A stretch of 46,569 bases of DNA from Ancalomicrobiaceae bacterium (GTDB lineage: Bacteria; Pseudomonadota; Alphaproteobacteria; Rhizobiales; Ancalomicrobiaceae), in the NCBI GenBank assembly GCA_031291575.1, contig JARLIT010000079.1, positions 1 through 46,569 of the forward strand. The letters are read 5' to 3'. Position numbers and translations under genes: made by a program. Positions 7,809-15,868 of this stretch are shown here, piece after piece (position 1 is the stretch's first letter; each line of letters begins with the position of its first letter). Below the pieces are notes generated by a model. That model saw nothing but the letters and a program-made list of their open reading frames with translations, was not told the origin of the DNA and did not search any database.

Positions 7809-9290
7809 TCAGGCCGTTGCGGCCAGCATGATTCGTTCCGCGGTAAAGTCGCGCCGGTCGAATTCGCCCTTCAGCTTTCCTTTGCTGAGCGTGAGGATCC
7901 GATCGCTAATCCCCATCAGTTCCGGCAGTTCGGATGAAACGACGATGACCCCAACGCCATTCTTGGCGAGTTCGCCAATCGTGCGATGAATTTCTGCCTT
8001 GGCTCCAACATCGATCCCCCGGGTCGGCTCATCGAAGATGATGACACGCGGATTTCTGAGAAACCACTTTCCGAGAACCAGTTTTTGTTGGTTGCCGCCG
8101 CTCAAATTCTTGGCAATTTGCTGTCTCGACGGTGTCTTGATCGCCATTTCGCGAATGACTCGATCAGATACTGTCTGGCACGATTTTCTGTCTACAAAGA
8201 TGCCCCTGGTGAATTTCTGCAGGTTGCAAATGACGATGTTGTCTTCGACGGAAAAGTCAGACAGCAGACCCTCGTCGCGTCGGTTCTCCGGGATGAAGGC
8301 GAGGCCCTGGCGGACGGCGTCTTCGGGGCTGTCGATCGCCACCTTTTCGCCATCGAGAAAGATCTCTCCCGATCGGCCGGCGATCGCACCGAAGATGGCC
8401 TTGACCAATTCGGTGCGACCTGCGCCGACCAAGCCACCGATTCCGAGGATCTCGCCTCTGCGCAACGAAAACGACACGTCGTCGACCCATCCGGTGACGG
8501 AGATGTGCGAGACGCGCAAAATCTCTTCGCCAATCTCCACATGCGCCTTGGGAAACATCTCTCGGACTTCGCGGCCGACCATGTGGTGGACCAACGACGC
8601 TTCATCGAGTTCGCCGATGCCCCAACTGCCGACGAGGCCGCCGTCGCGCAGGACGGTCACGCGCTCGGCGACATTGAAGATTTCTTCCATGTGATGGCTG
8701 ATGAAGATGATCGATACGCCTCGGGCTGCCAGCGAACGCATATTCACGAAGAGGCGTTCTGCCTCCTGCGGGCTCAACGACGAGGTGGGTTCGTCGAGGA
8801 TCAGGACACGGATGTCCCCGACCAAGACGCGGGCGATGGCGACCATCTGTTGATCGGCGACCGACAGATCGGCAACGATCGCCGACGGTGAGATGTCGCA
8901 TCCCATCAGGCCGAGAACGTCTTCTGTCCCGAGTCGCGTCGCCTTCCGGTCGATGGCGACGCCGCACCTGACGGCGAAGCGGTTCATGAAGATGTTGTCG
9001 GCGACCGTCAAATCCGGAATGAGATTGAGGTTCTGATAGACAGTGCCGATCCCGGCATCGATGGCGCTCTGCGGGGATGTGATCTCGATGGGCAATCCGT
9101 CGAGGAGGATGGTGCCTTCGTCCTTGCGATAGGCACCCGACAGGATCTTCATGAGGGTCGACTTGCCAGCGCCATTCTCGCCGACAACGGAATGGATCTC
9201 GCCGCGGCCGACCTGCAGCGTCACCCGATCGAGCGCCACAACGCCAGGAAAGCGCTTCGAGATATTCTGCATTTCAAGCGCGTAAGTCAT
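7809..9290 (-). CDS. Sugar ABC transporter ATP-binding protein (RbsA type, two ATPase domains)
   Basis: A 493-residue cytoplasmic protein with two tandem ABC domains, as in RbsA/MglA. Domain 1 has Walker A GENGAGKST (37-45), the degenerate signature LSVADQQM and Walker B VLILDEPTSSL. Domain 2 has the atypical Walker A GGLVGAGRTEL, signature LSGGNQQK and VIIFDEPTRGID. The weak first signature and the altered second Walker A are normal for this subfamily. The open frame continues 103 codons upstream, but similarity begins at the ATG at 9288-9290. It is first in the leftward importer operon, 42 bases downstream of a perfect LacI-type operator. Confidence 0.93.
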   Translation of the reverse strand: MTYALEMQNISKRFPGVVALDRVTLQVGRGEIHSVVGENGAGKSTLMKILSGAYRKDEGTILLDGLPIEITSPQSAIDAGIGTVYQNLNLIPDLTVADNIFMNRFAVRCGVAIDRKATRLGTEDVLGLMGCDISPSAIVADLSVADQQMVAIARVLVGDIRVLILDEPTSSLSPQEAERLFVNMRSLAARGVSIIFISHHMEEIFNVAERVTVLRDGGLVGSWGIGELDEASLVHHMVGREVREMFPKAHVEIGEEILRVSHISVTGWVDDVSFSLRRGEILGIGGLVGAGRTELVKAIFGAIAGRSGEIFLDGEKVAIDSPEDAVRQGLAFIPENRRDEGLLSDFSVEDNIVICNLQKFTRGIFVDRKSCQTVSDRVIREMAIKTPSRQQIAKNLSGGNQQKLVLGKWFLRNPRVIIFDEPTRGIDVGAKAEIHRTIGELAKNGVGVIVVSSELPELMGISDRILTLSKGKLKGEFDRRDFTAERIMLAATA

Positions 9291-9332
9291 CTTCGCCGCT
9301 TGCTCCAGCCGTTGCCCGGCACTTGATCGTCT

Positions 9333-9352
9333 ATGTGTTACCGTTAACACAT
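9333..9352. promoter_or_regulatory. Perfect 20-bp LacI-type operator of the sugar importer operon
   Basis: ATGTGTTACCGTTAACACAT has two perfect 8-base arms around CCGT. The core TGTTACCGTTAACA closely follows the TGTTA-CG-TAACA pattern of many LacI-family operators, such as that of enteric GntR. It sits 42 bases before the ATG of the ATPase gene, in a position to block its promoter. The LacI protein encoded at 3640-4698 is the obvious candidate to bind it. Confidence 0.75.
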
Positions 9353-10457
9353 GAACCCATGCTCGTAACCTCCGGGAAAAGACGCACGCTCGTCGGAGGG
9401 CTCCATTCGGGCGGGAGACTGAGGCTCCGGTCGGATAAGCTGCGGTTCGGTTTGGACTCCAGGACGAGACGCGCTCTTGAAGAGGGGTACGCGTTGCCCG
9501 AGTGAGTCGGGCCGTTAGGAGGCTACGATCATGGTCATCGGCGCTGCTGGGCGCACGAGATCGGCAAGCTTGGACATGAGGCGCGATTGGACGCACCACT
9601 TTGTGTCAACCCGCGCTGAGAATTCACCGCTCTCGGCAAAGCTGTATCACCATGTGTTGTTAGGCAAATCCGGACCCATGGCGGGATCACGTTCGGTGCC
9701 GGCAGTGACCCATCAAATTCTTCGTTGTTGCTCGAGCTGTCAGAGGCTCGGCGTTCCAGCCCGCCGGATCATTCTTCGGCGCCTGTACACACCTGAGCCC
9801 TGCACGACACCGGCTCCCGGCGCCAATCGATCTTCGAATGGTGCGAAGATTAACTCGTAATTTCAATAACATATGTGTTCGCAGTTTTGTTCGTAGTGGC
9901 GCGCCACTTCGCTCCACATCTGCGAATACCTGCGCTGGCGACACTGTGGCCGGGCCGCGACTGTGTCCGGATCGACGGACTGCCGGATATCGCCCTCAAG
10001 GCCCGTGTCGACTGCCTCCGACCGGCCCGCGGATCGCGTCTTCGCGGTAACCACCTGGCAATCGTCGCCGCCGTCTCCTGGCCACCTTGTCTGGATTGCG
10101 CTCGCCACTGGGCATCCGCTCCCCAGTCTGCCTTCTCCGGCGGGACTTCGGCTTCGGCATCCTCGCTGCGCTGCTGGTGCAGCAGGTCGTTCGTCGGAGC
10201 CGATGTCCGCATGGTGCGAAACTCGCTCAGCGCGAATTCTATCTGCTCCTTTCTCAATAGACGCCGAACATCACAAACACCGACAGTTCGTACAATTATA
10301 GATGGTCCGAATTCGGCATATTTGGCACATAGCGAGACCCAATCGCTAGCCTGATCGAAGCAGAAACCTCCCGAGCATGCTTCGATTGTTCTTGAATAGA
10401 CGCCGTAATGACGTGGAATCGCAACCTATCTGAGATGCAAACCCAATGGAGACGATC
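9353..10457. other. 1.1-kb region with no recognised gene
   Basis: No protein family is recognisable in any frame; the open frames overlap and lack ribosome sites. Visible structures are three. An inverted repeat ATCTTCG/CGAAGAT spans 9830-9850. A 9-bp inverted repeat ATCGAAGCA (10354-10362) / TGCTTCGAT (10378-10386) lies ahead of the small secreted gene. A direct repeat AATAGACGCCG occurs at 10256-10266 and 10395-10405. The composition drops towards AT near 10280-10330, so a promoter there for the gene at 10458 is plausible. Confidence 0.45.
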
Positions 10458-10721
10458 ATGAAGACGACCACTCTTGCCGTTCTTATCGCCGCGATGCTGT
10501 CGACCAGTGCCTTCGCCCAGCCGTCGGACCAGGTTTCGAGGGAGATCGACCTCGCCATCGTCAACGGCAATGTCAAAGCCTCCAACGACAACTTGCCGCA
10601 GGGCGTTGTCGAGGGCCGGCAGGCCGCCACCACGAACACGACCTTCTCGGAGATCGACCGTCTGCTGGTTCAGCAGCAGGACGTGCGCGACCGCAACAAG
10701 CCGACCAACGGCAACTACTGA
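10458..10721 (+). CDS. Small secreted protein of unknown function
   Basis: An 87-residue protein with a good signal peptide: MKTTT, a hydrophobic core, then AFA/Q with likely cleavage after residue 20. The mature part, about 67 residues, is polar, rich in Asn, Gln and Asp, and has no cysteine or membrane segment. It is probably periplasmic or exported. GGAGACGATC lies directly ahead of the chosen ATG; another in-frame ATG at 10446 would spoil the signal sequence. I do not recognise the family. It is monocistronic, with hairpins after the stop. Confidence 0.7.
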   Translation: MKTTTLAVLIAAMLSTSAFAQPSDQVSREIDLAIVNGNVKASNDNLPQGVVEGRQAATTNTTFSEIDRLLVQQQDVRDRNKPTNGNY

Positions 10722-10749
10722 TCCGAACCGGCAATCCACCAATAGTCTC

Positions 10750-10776
10750 GGCGGCGCCGACCTGACCGGCGCCGCC
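10750..10776 (+). terminator. GC-rich hairpin after the small secreted gene
   Basis: GGCGGCGCCG (10750-10759) pairs perfectly with CGGCGCCGCC (10767-10776) around a 7-base loop, 28 bases after the stop codon. There is no T-run. It probably ends or stabilises the short transcript. Confidence 0.55.
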
Positions 10777-10807
10777 CGAACCAAACAGCAGCACCACGAC
10801 ATCCGTC

Positions 10808-10837
10808 GGGGTCGCGATCGGTGCCGATCGCGACCCC
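10808..10837. terminator. 14-bp perfect hairpin between convergent genes
   Basis: GGGGTCGCGATCGG (10808-10821) and CCGATCGCGACCCC (10824-10837) are perfectly complementary with only two bases between them. It lies between the small secreted gene and the convergent dehydrogenase gene ending at 10982. It is likely a bidirectional transcription barrier, though the near-perfect dyad could also be a protein site. Confidence 0.5.
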
Positions 10838-10981
10838 GATCGGCGTATGGTTCGTGCCGCTGTGTCAATCTGTTGAGGACGACCTGAGGCTGGTTCTGCA
10901 TCTGCGCGGGATTCGCGACAGACTTCGAAATCCACGCCGGCGCACCGCGGCAAAGTGCCGACGCGCCGCATCGCCGCTCGA

Positions 10982-11941
10982 TCATCGCAGCGCGTTGACC
11001 GGATATTTGATGCCGGTGCCGAGGGCGAAGCGCACAGCCTCCTCCGCGACCTTGCGCTTCAACTCCTGTCCGGCCTCTTCCGAATACCAGGCCATGTGCG
11101 GCGTCAACAGGCAGGTGTCCAGGCCGCGCAAGGGACTGTCGGCGGCAAGCGGTTCGCCTTCCGTGACATCGAGCGCCGCCCCCGCCAGCGCACCCTTCGC
11201 GAGCGCGTCGGCGAGCGCCGCCTCGTCGACGATGCCGCCACGGGCGGTGTTGACGAGACAGGCCGTCGGTTTCATGAGCGCCAATGCCGCCGCATCGAAC
11301 ATGTGGTGGGTCTCGGCTGTCAGCGGGCAATGGATCGAGACGAAGTCGGCCTCGGCGATCACCCGCTCGAACGGCATCCATTCGACGCCGGCGATTTCGG
11401 GGGATCCCGGCCTGTAGGCCGGATCGGTGCCGATGACGCGGCAGCCGAGGCCTCGTGCCTTATGGGAGAAGGCCCGCCCGATGCGGCCGATGCCGATGAC
11501 GCCGACGATCTGGTCCGCCATGCGGCGGATCGGGATGGCGTGCTGGTAGTCCCAGGTGCCGGCATGCGTCAGTCGGTTCATCGGGACGAGCTTGCGGGCG
11601 AGCGCGATCACCATCGCCAGCGCCTGATCTGAGACCTCGCCAACGCCGTAGTCCGGGACGTTGCAGACCTGCACGCCGGCAGCGGTCGCCGCACTGAGGT
11701 CGACGTTGTTGACGCCGACGCCGTAGCGCACGATCTGGCGCAGCTCGGGCTTCAGCGCGGCGAACACCTGTTCGGTGAACGGCGCATACTGGTTGAGGAT
11801 TATGTCAGCTCCCTTGCAGCGCCGGATCACGTCGTCCTCGCTGACGCAGCGCAGGTGGTCGAAGGCCATCCCGTTGTCGGCGAAGACCTTTTCTTCCGGC
11901 GCCATGGATTTGTGATCACAATCGGACACGACGACTTTCAT
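10982..11941 (-). CDS. D-isomer-specific 2-hydroxyacid dehydrogenase (C-terminal binding protein type)
   Basis: A 319-residue NAD-dependent cytoplasmic dehydrogenase of the phosphoglycerate dehydrogenase/hydroxyacid reductase superfamily. The substrate loop VRYGVGVNNVD is near residue 93, the cofactor motif VGVIGIGRIG follows at about 145, then NTARGGIVDE (catalytic Arg), LDVTEGEP (Glu) and LLTPHMAWYSEEA (His). The extension to 12016 is rejected because the ATG at 11939-11941 follows a GGGGGAAG and starts the fold. It is third in the leftward operon behind the Zn dehydrogenase and the KduD-like SDR. It could reduce a 2-keto acid made by that pathway; the substrate is unknown. Confidence 0.9.
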   Translation of the reverse strand: MKVVVSDCDHKSMAPEEKVFADNGMAFDHLRCVSEDDVIRRCKGADIILNQYAPFTEQVFAALKPELRQIVRYGVGVNNVDLSAATAAGVQVCNVPDYGVGEVSDQALAMVIALARKLVPMNRLTHAGTWDYQHAIPIRRMADQIVGVIGIGRIGRAFSHKARGLGCRVIGTDPAYRPGSPEIAGVEWMPFERVIAEADFVSIHCPLTAETHHMFDAAALALMKPTACLVNTARGGIVDEAALADALAKGALAGAALDVTEGEPLAADSPLRGLDTCLLTPHMAWYSEEAGQELKRKVAEEAVRFALGTGIKYPVNALR

Positions 11942-11972
11942 GGTGGTTTCTTCCCCCTGGTTGGAACCCGCG

Positions 11973-12731
11973 CTAGCGTCCGAGATAGCCGCCGTCGACC
12001 GGCAGAACGGCGCCATTGACGTAGTCGGAGGCGGCCGAGGCGAGGAACAGGAGCGGCCCCTTCATGTCGTCGGGGGAGCCCCAGCGATGGGCGGGGATTC
12101 GGGCTGAGATCTCGGCGTTGCGGCCCTTGTCGGCGAGAAGCGCGGAGTTCATCTCCGTCGCCATGTAGCCGGGGGCGAGGGCATTGATGTTGATCCCGCG
12201 CCCGGCCCATTCGTTGGCGAGCGCCTTGGTCAGTTGCAGCACGCCGCCCTTCGAAGCCGCATAGGCCGGCACGGTGAAGCCGCCGAAGAAGCTCAACAGC
12301 GAGGCGATGTTGACGATCTTGCCGCGCCCCTGCGCCAGCATCAGGCGGCCCGCCAGTTGGCACATGGCGAAGGTCGCGGTCAGGTTGACCTCAAGAACCG
12401 CCTGCCAGTCGTCGAGCGGGAAGGCTTCGGCGGGATGGCGCTTCTGCACGCCGGCGGAATTGACCAGGATATCGAGTTGGCCGCCGAGCAAAGCCACGGC
12501 TTCGGCGAACGAGGCCTCGCGCCGGCCGGCGTCGGCGAGATCGGTGACGAGGCCGTGGCAGGCGAACCCCCTGGCGGAAAAGCTCTCGGCAACGGTCAGA
12601 ACCGAGCTGGACGTGCCGAAGATGACGACTTCGGCGCCCTCTTCGAGAAGCGCTTCGGCCATGCCGTGGCCGAGCCCGCGCGTGCCGCCGGTAACGATGG
12701 CCTTGCGGCCACGAATGTCGAACAGTGTCAT
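11973..12731 (-). CDS. KduD-like SDR (2-keto-3-deoxy-gluconate 5-dehydrogenase type)
   Basis: A 252-residue SDR with TGGTRGLGHG at 14-23, catalytic Ser144, Tyr157 and Lys161 (YAASK), and a terminal VDGGYLGR. Several stretches track KduD closely: KIVNIASLLSFFGG, NALAPGYMATEMN, ISARIPAHRWGSP and ASDYVNG. KduD oxidises 2-keto-3-deoxy-gluconate-type intermediates, and related SDRs act on 2-keto-3-deoxy-fuconate. The frame reaches a GTG at 12746, but the ATG at 12729-12731 with GAAGG ahead fits better. It starts 21 bases after the Zn dehydrogenase stop and 31 bases before the next gene's start, so the three are cotranscribed. Assignment to KDG or KDF is inference. Confidence 0.88.
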   Translation of the reverse strand: MTLFDIRGRKAIVTGGTRGLGHGMAEALLEEGAEVVIFGTSSSVLTVAESFSARGFACHGLVTDLADAGRREASFAEAVALLGGQLDILVNSAGVQKRHPAEAFPLDDWQAVLEVNLTATFAMCQLAGRLMLAQGRGKIVNIASLLSFFGGFTVPAYAASKGGVLQLTKALANEWAGRGININALAPGYMATEMNSALLADKGRNAEISARIPAHRWGSPDDMKGPLLFLASAASDYVNGAVLPVDGGYLGR

Positions 12732-12752
12732 GATGTCAGCCTTCACGAAGGT

Positions 12753-13775
12753 TCAGTTGGCGCAGTCGACCAACACCTTGAGCGTCTGCGAGGACGGGTC
12801 CGCGATCATCTCGAAGATGTCGGCGGATCCGGACAGCGGGACGACCTGCGTCACGACTTTCTCGAGGTCGTCGCTGATCTGGGCGGCGTAGGCCGCGGCT
12901 TGACCGAACTCGTGCTGGGTGTAGACGCGCGAGCCGTAGAGCGACTGTTCCTTGAAGTTCAGCTCGCGCAGATCGACGGCATGCGGGATCTTGTGCACGC
13001 CCGTCATGCAGATCCTGCCGCCCACGCGGGCGATCCGGGTCATCTCCGCGGCGGCGCTTTCGGCTCCGCTGCACTCGAACACAACGTCCACGCCCTCGCC
13101 GTTGGTGATGTCGCGGACATGCTCGGCCAAGCCGTGATCTCGGCCGTTGACGGCTTCGAAGCCGAGCGTTCGGCAGAGCTGCAGCCGTGCCTCATCGACG
13201 TCGGAAATGACGATCCGCGATGCGCCGCTGTGGCGCGCGACGATGGCTGTCAGCACGCCGATCGGACCCGCTCCGGTGATGGCGACGGAATCGAGCAGCT
13301 GGAAGCGCGCCTGATGCATCGAGCGGACGATGACTGCGAGCGGCTCGACGAGGGCGGCCACCTGGTCGGACAGGGTGTCGTCGACCTTGAACAGCACCTG
13401 CTCGTCGACCCAGGCGTAGTCGGCCATGGCACCGTCGCAATCGATGCCGATCAGCTTGAGCGTCTCGCAGACGTGCGGTGTGCCGGTGCGACACGGGCGG
13501 CACGTGCCACAGGACAGGAGCGGATAGGCGACAACCCGGTCGCCCGGCTCGAAGCCGCGCGTGCCGCCGCGCACCTCCTCGACCACACCGACGAATTCGT
13601 GGCCGATGACGAGAGGGGCCTTGGCCCTCGGATGCTTGCCGGCGTGGATGGCGATGTCGGTTCCGCAGACGCCGCAGTAACGCATGCGGATCTTGGCGGC
13701 ATGGTCTCGCGGTGCCGGTGCGGGAACCTCCCTCACTTCGACCTTCGAGGGTGCTGTGTAGACAAGCGCTTTCAT
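12753..13775 (-). CDS. Zinc-dependent alcohol/polyol dehydrogenase (idonate/galactonate dehydrogenase type)
   Basis: A 340-residue medium-chain dehydrogenase. Catalytic zinc and proton-relay residues are Cys37 and Thr39 in CGVCGTD and His59-Glu60 in GHE. The structural zinc loop has Cys89, 92, 95 and 103 (CGTCRPCRTGTPHVC). The nucleotide-binding glycines are in ITGAGPIGVL at about 175. The overall layout matches L-idonate 5-, L-galactonate 5- and threonine-type dehydrogenases. It is first in the leftward operon and diverges from the Liv-type importer across the GntR-site region. It probably oxidises a secondary hydroxyl of an aldonate or polyol to a keto-acid or ketose. The exact substrate is not readable. 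Confidence 0.88.
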   Translation of the reverse strand: MKALVYTAPSKVEVREVPAPAPRDHAAKIRMRYCGVCGTDIAIHAGKHPRAKAPLVIGHEFVGVVEEVRGGTRGFEPGDRVVAYPLLSCGTCRPCRTGTPHVCETLKLIGIDCDGAMADYAWVDEQVLFKVDDTLSDQVAALVEPLAVIVRSMHQARFQLLDSVAITGAGPIGVLTAIVARHSGASRIVISDVDEARLQLCRTLGFEAVNGRDHGLAEHVRDITNGEGVDVVFECSGAESAAAEMTRIARVGGRICMTGVHKIPHAVDLRELNFKEQSLYGSRVYTQHEFGQAAAYAAQISDDLEKVVTQVVPLSGSADIFEMIADPSSQTLKVLVDCAN

Positions 13776-14011
13776 ATCGACCGTTCTCCTTGGCGAGGCT
13801 CGAAAGGCGATGGGTGTCTGTCTTCAAGACCGGCGCCGTCCGCCGCAGGGCAACACTTCCCCGTTCCCGGAATGCCCGCGGCGACTGCCCGTCCGATGGC
13901 TTCGGACGGCTTCCCCCGTGCATTTCCTGGCGATGATCGGCTGCTTCTTGCTGTCGGAACCCCGAGTGCCCCCCTTGTGCTCACTCGGCATCGGATATAT
14001 AAGAAATCAGG

Positions 14012-14022
14012 TGGTAGGACAA
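14012..14022 (+). promoter_or_regulatory. GntR/FadR-type operator, copy 1
   Basis: TGGTAGGACAA matches the FadR-subfamily consensus TNGTNNNACNA at every fixed position. It falls just after a TATATAAG element, so a bound repressor would block that promoter. The GntR/FCD protein at 22405-23184 is the likely ligand. Confidence 0.65.
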
Positions 14023-14068
14023 GCCGGCAGCCATACCTATTAACGAGCCGGTGGGAGGGGAGATAAGA

Positions 14069-14079
14069 TGGTAGGACAA
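14069..14079 (+). promoter_or_regulatory. GntR/FadR-type operator, copy 2
   Basis: An identical TGGTAGGACAA lies 57 bases after copy 1 inside a repeated segment. The flanks (AAG.CGGC.GCC and GCCGG.GGGAGGGG) are also shared, so the repeat arose by duplication or is kept for cooperative binding. Confidence 0.65.
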
Positions 14080-14420
14080 GTCGGCCGCCGTCAGCGTTGA
14101 AATTGCCGGCGGGAGGGGCATCAGGACGGCGTGTCGTCACGGCGCGCGTGGCGCCGGATCAGCCAATTCCCGTCAATTCAACCGCTGAATGGCGTGCAGG
14201 CAGTCGCACTCGTCGGGCCACTCGCAACGAGCGGCCGTGTCCCACTTTTCAAGATGTTGCCACCGGAAGAGCAGGCAACGGTGGTTACGGTCAGACCGTT
14301 ACCGCAGACCGTTCGAAATCGAGCAGGGGAGGACGCGGCGGCAGTCGCTATCGCCGTGAGGTTCTCGAAAGCCAAGGCCAGGATCCGACAATACGGATCG
14401 TAGCAGGAGGAAACAGGCAA

Positions 14421-15653
14421 ATGAGATTTGGCATCACATTGGGGCTGCCACTAGTGGCGGCACTTCTGTCCGGCATCGCCACGCAGACCGCCCTGGCGGA
14501 GGACGGCGAGATCAAGGTCGGCGTCGTCGCCGCCGAGTCCGGTTCGTTCGTCTCGGCGGGCAATACGATTGCCGCCGCTGCGAAGCTGGCAACCCAGCAG
14601 ATCAATGACGCCGGTGGCATCAAGGTCGCCGGCAAGACCTACAAGTTCAAACTCTTCATCCGTGATGACCGCACCAACGTCGACACCGCCATCGCCGCAG
14701 CGCGCGAACTGGTCAACGATGTCGGCGTCTCGGCGGTTTGGGGCACCGAATCGCACGACTTCTCGGTGTCGATGGCCAAGATCACCGGCTCGGCCAAGGT
14801 CCTCCAGTTCACCGGCAACTCGTCGCTCGGCGGCGTCCTGTCGGATGAATCCGTCGCCAAGGACGGCTGGCTGCACTACACCTTCCAGACCGAGCCGCAG
14901 GAATGGCAGCGCAGCACCTCGACCGCCAAGGGCGTGCTGTCGCTGGTCGGACCGAAGCTGAAGACCCCGCCGAAGCATTCGGTCGTCTTCGTCGGCAACG
15001 ACGCGACCGGACAGTATCTCTCCGAGAATTACGTCACCGCGCTGAAGGCCGAGGGCCAGACGGTCGATCTGGTCAAGTATCCGCCGGACACCACCGACTT
15101 CTCGCCGCTTCTGACCCGCGTCAAGGGCCTCAATCCGGACGTCGTGCACTTCTGGTACAACGGTGACTCGACACTGATCGCCTTCCCGCAGGCGCTCAAG
15201 CTTGGCGTCGCCCCGGCCTACTTCCTGTTCGGTGTCGACCCGGGCATCTACAAGGAACGCGGCCTGAAGGCGGACCAGCCGGTCACCATGAGCTGCGTGC
15301 CGATGTGCTGGGGCTCCGCGCCATTCCAGGCGGTCAAGGACTACTTCGAGAAGTACTTCGCGCTCGGCGCCGCCAAGGGGCCGCAGTCGTCGGTGTCGCT
15401 GCTCTACTACGACTACTTCTTCATGTACGCCAAGGCGTTGGAGCAAGTCGGCAAGCTCGACGATCCGGATGCCGTCGTCGCGGCGCTGGAGAAGATGCAG
15501 TACCAGGGCGTGGTGTCGGCGGTGCCGCTCAGCTTCAACGACCACCATCAGGTCACCTTTGCGACCGAAGTCTGCCTTGCCGAACCCGGCTCGTCCGACA
15601 AGTTCAAGTGCGCGGTCGAAGCCCCGCCGGCAACAGCCCCCAAGGCAAACTGA
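14421..15653 (+). CDS. Branched-chain-amino-acid-type ABC transporter substrate-binding protein
   Basis: A 410-residue periplasmic protein of the LivJ/peripla_BP_6 class. A signal peptide (MRFGITLGLP, hydrophobic stretch) has likely cleavage after residue 26 (ALA/ED). The mature start IKVGVVAAESGSF is the usual first strand, followed by AAKLATQQINDAGGI, a family landmark. PDVVHFWYNGDS and YYDYFFMYAKALE lie further on. AGGAGG is 6 bases before the ATG. It is first of a five-gene importer set followed by aldose-oxidising enzymes, so its ligand may be a sugar or sugar acid rather than an amino acid. That shift in substrate is inference from context. Confidence 0.92.
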   Translation: MRFGITLGLPLVAALLSGIATQTALAEDGEIKVGVVAAESGSFVSAGNTIAAAAKLATQQINDAGGIKVAGKTYKFKLFIRDDRTNVDTAIAAARELVNDVGVSAVWGTESHDFSVSMAKITGSAKVLQFTGNSSLGGVLSDESVAKDGWLHYTFQTEPQEWQRSTSTAKGVLSLVGPKLKTPPKHSVVFVGNDATGQYLSENYVTALKAEGQTVDLVKYPPDTTDFSPLLTRVKGLNPDVVHFWYNGDSTLIAFPQALKLGVAPAYFLFGVDPGIYKERGLKADQPVTMSCVPMCWGSAPFQAVKDYFEKYFALGAAKGPQSSVSLLYYDYFFMYAKALEQVGKLDDPDAVVAALEKMQYQGVVSAVPLSFNDHHQVTFATEVCLAEPGSSDKFKCAVEAPPATAPKAN

Positions 15654-15767
15654 GACGTAACGCGACAGTACGGATGCGATCCCGCAGCCTCTTCCGGCGG
15701 GGTCGTGCCCGGCGACCGAAGTTGCCCGCAGACCAATCGCCCAATACTGCGAGTTGCTTCGGTGCCC

Positions 15768-15783
15768 GGCCGGCGGTCCGGCC
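15768..15783 (+). other. Intercistronic hairpin between binding protein and permease
   Basis: GGCCGG (15768-15773) and CCGGCC (15778-15783) flank a CGGT loop, followed by TTTGGG. It lies in the 215-base gap after the binding-protein gene and could partly terminate transcription, favouring the binding protein over the membrane parts. Confidence 0.45.
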
Positions 15784-15868
15784 TTTGGGTCGGACTGCCC
15801 GGACCGCGGAACCAGGAGTAGGATGCCGTGCAATCGTACTGCCACGGCGCGCCTGACGGGGGACCTCG

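Larger units (their letters stand above)
13776..14420. other. Divergent control region of the two catabolic operons
   Basis: 645 bases lie between the leftward Zn dehydrogenase and the rightward importer, with no credible gene. A tandem imperfect repeat of about 57 bp begins at 14012 and 14069; each copy starts with TGGTAGGACAA and ends with GGGAGGGG. An AT-rich TATATAAG (14000 area) directly precedes the first copy and resembles a -10 element. The importer's start codon is more than 340 bases beyond the second copy, so either a long leader or a second promoter exists. Confidence 0.6.

Noticed and set aside
9850..10257. 135-residue leftward frame in the gene-poor region
   Set aside because: No signal, domain or ribosome site. 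Competing frames on both strands in the same interval look equally random.
10296..11381. 361-residue leftward frame overlapping the hydroxyacid dehydrogenase and the small secreted gene
   Set aside because: It is antisense to the small secreted gene and out of frame with the dehydrogenase, whose motifs are complete. The translation has no family features.
12234..14066. 610-residue rightward frame opposite the SDR and Zn dehydrogenase
   Set aside because: It is the reverse image of two genes with complete catalytic motifs and has no plausible domains.
13981..14125. tRNA or CRISPR-like element in the tandem repeat region
   Set aside because: Only two imperfect copies occur, without spacers of regular length, and no cloverleaf can be drawn. 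Operator duplication explains the pattern better.
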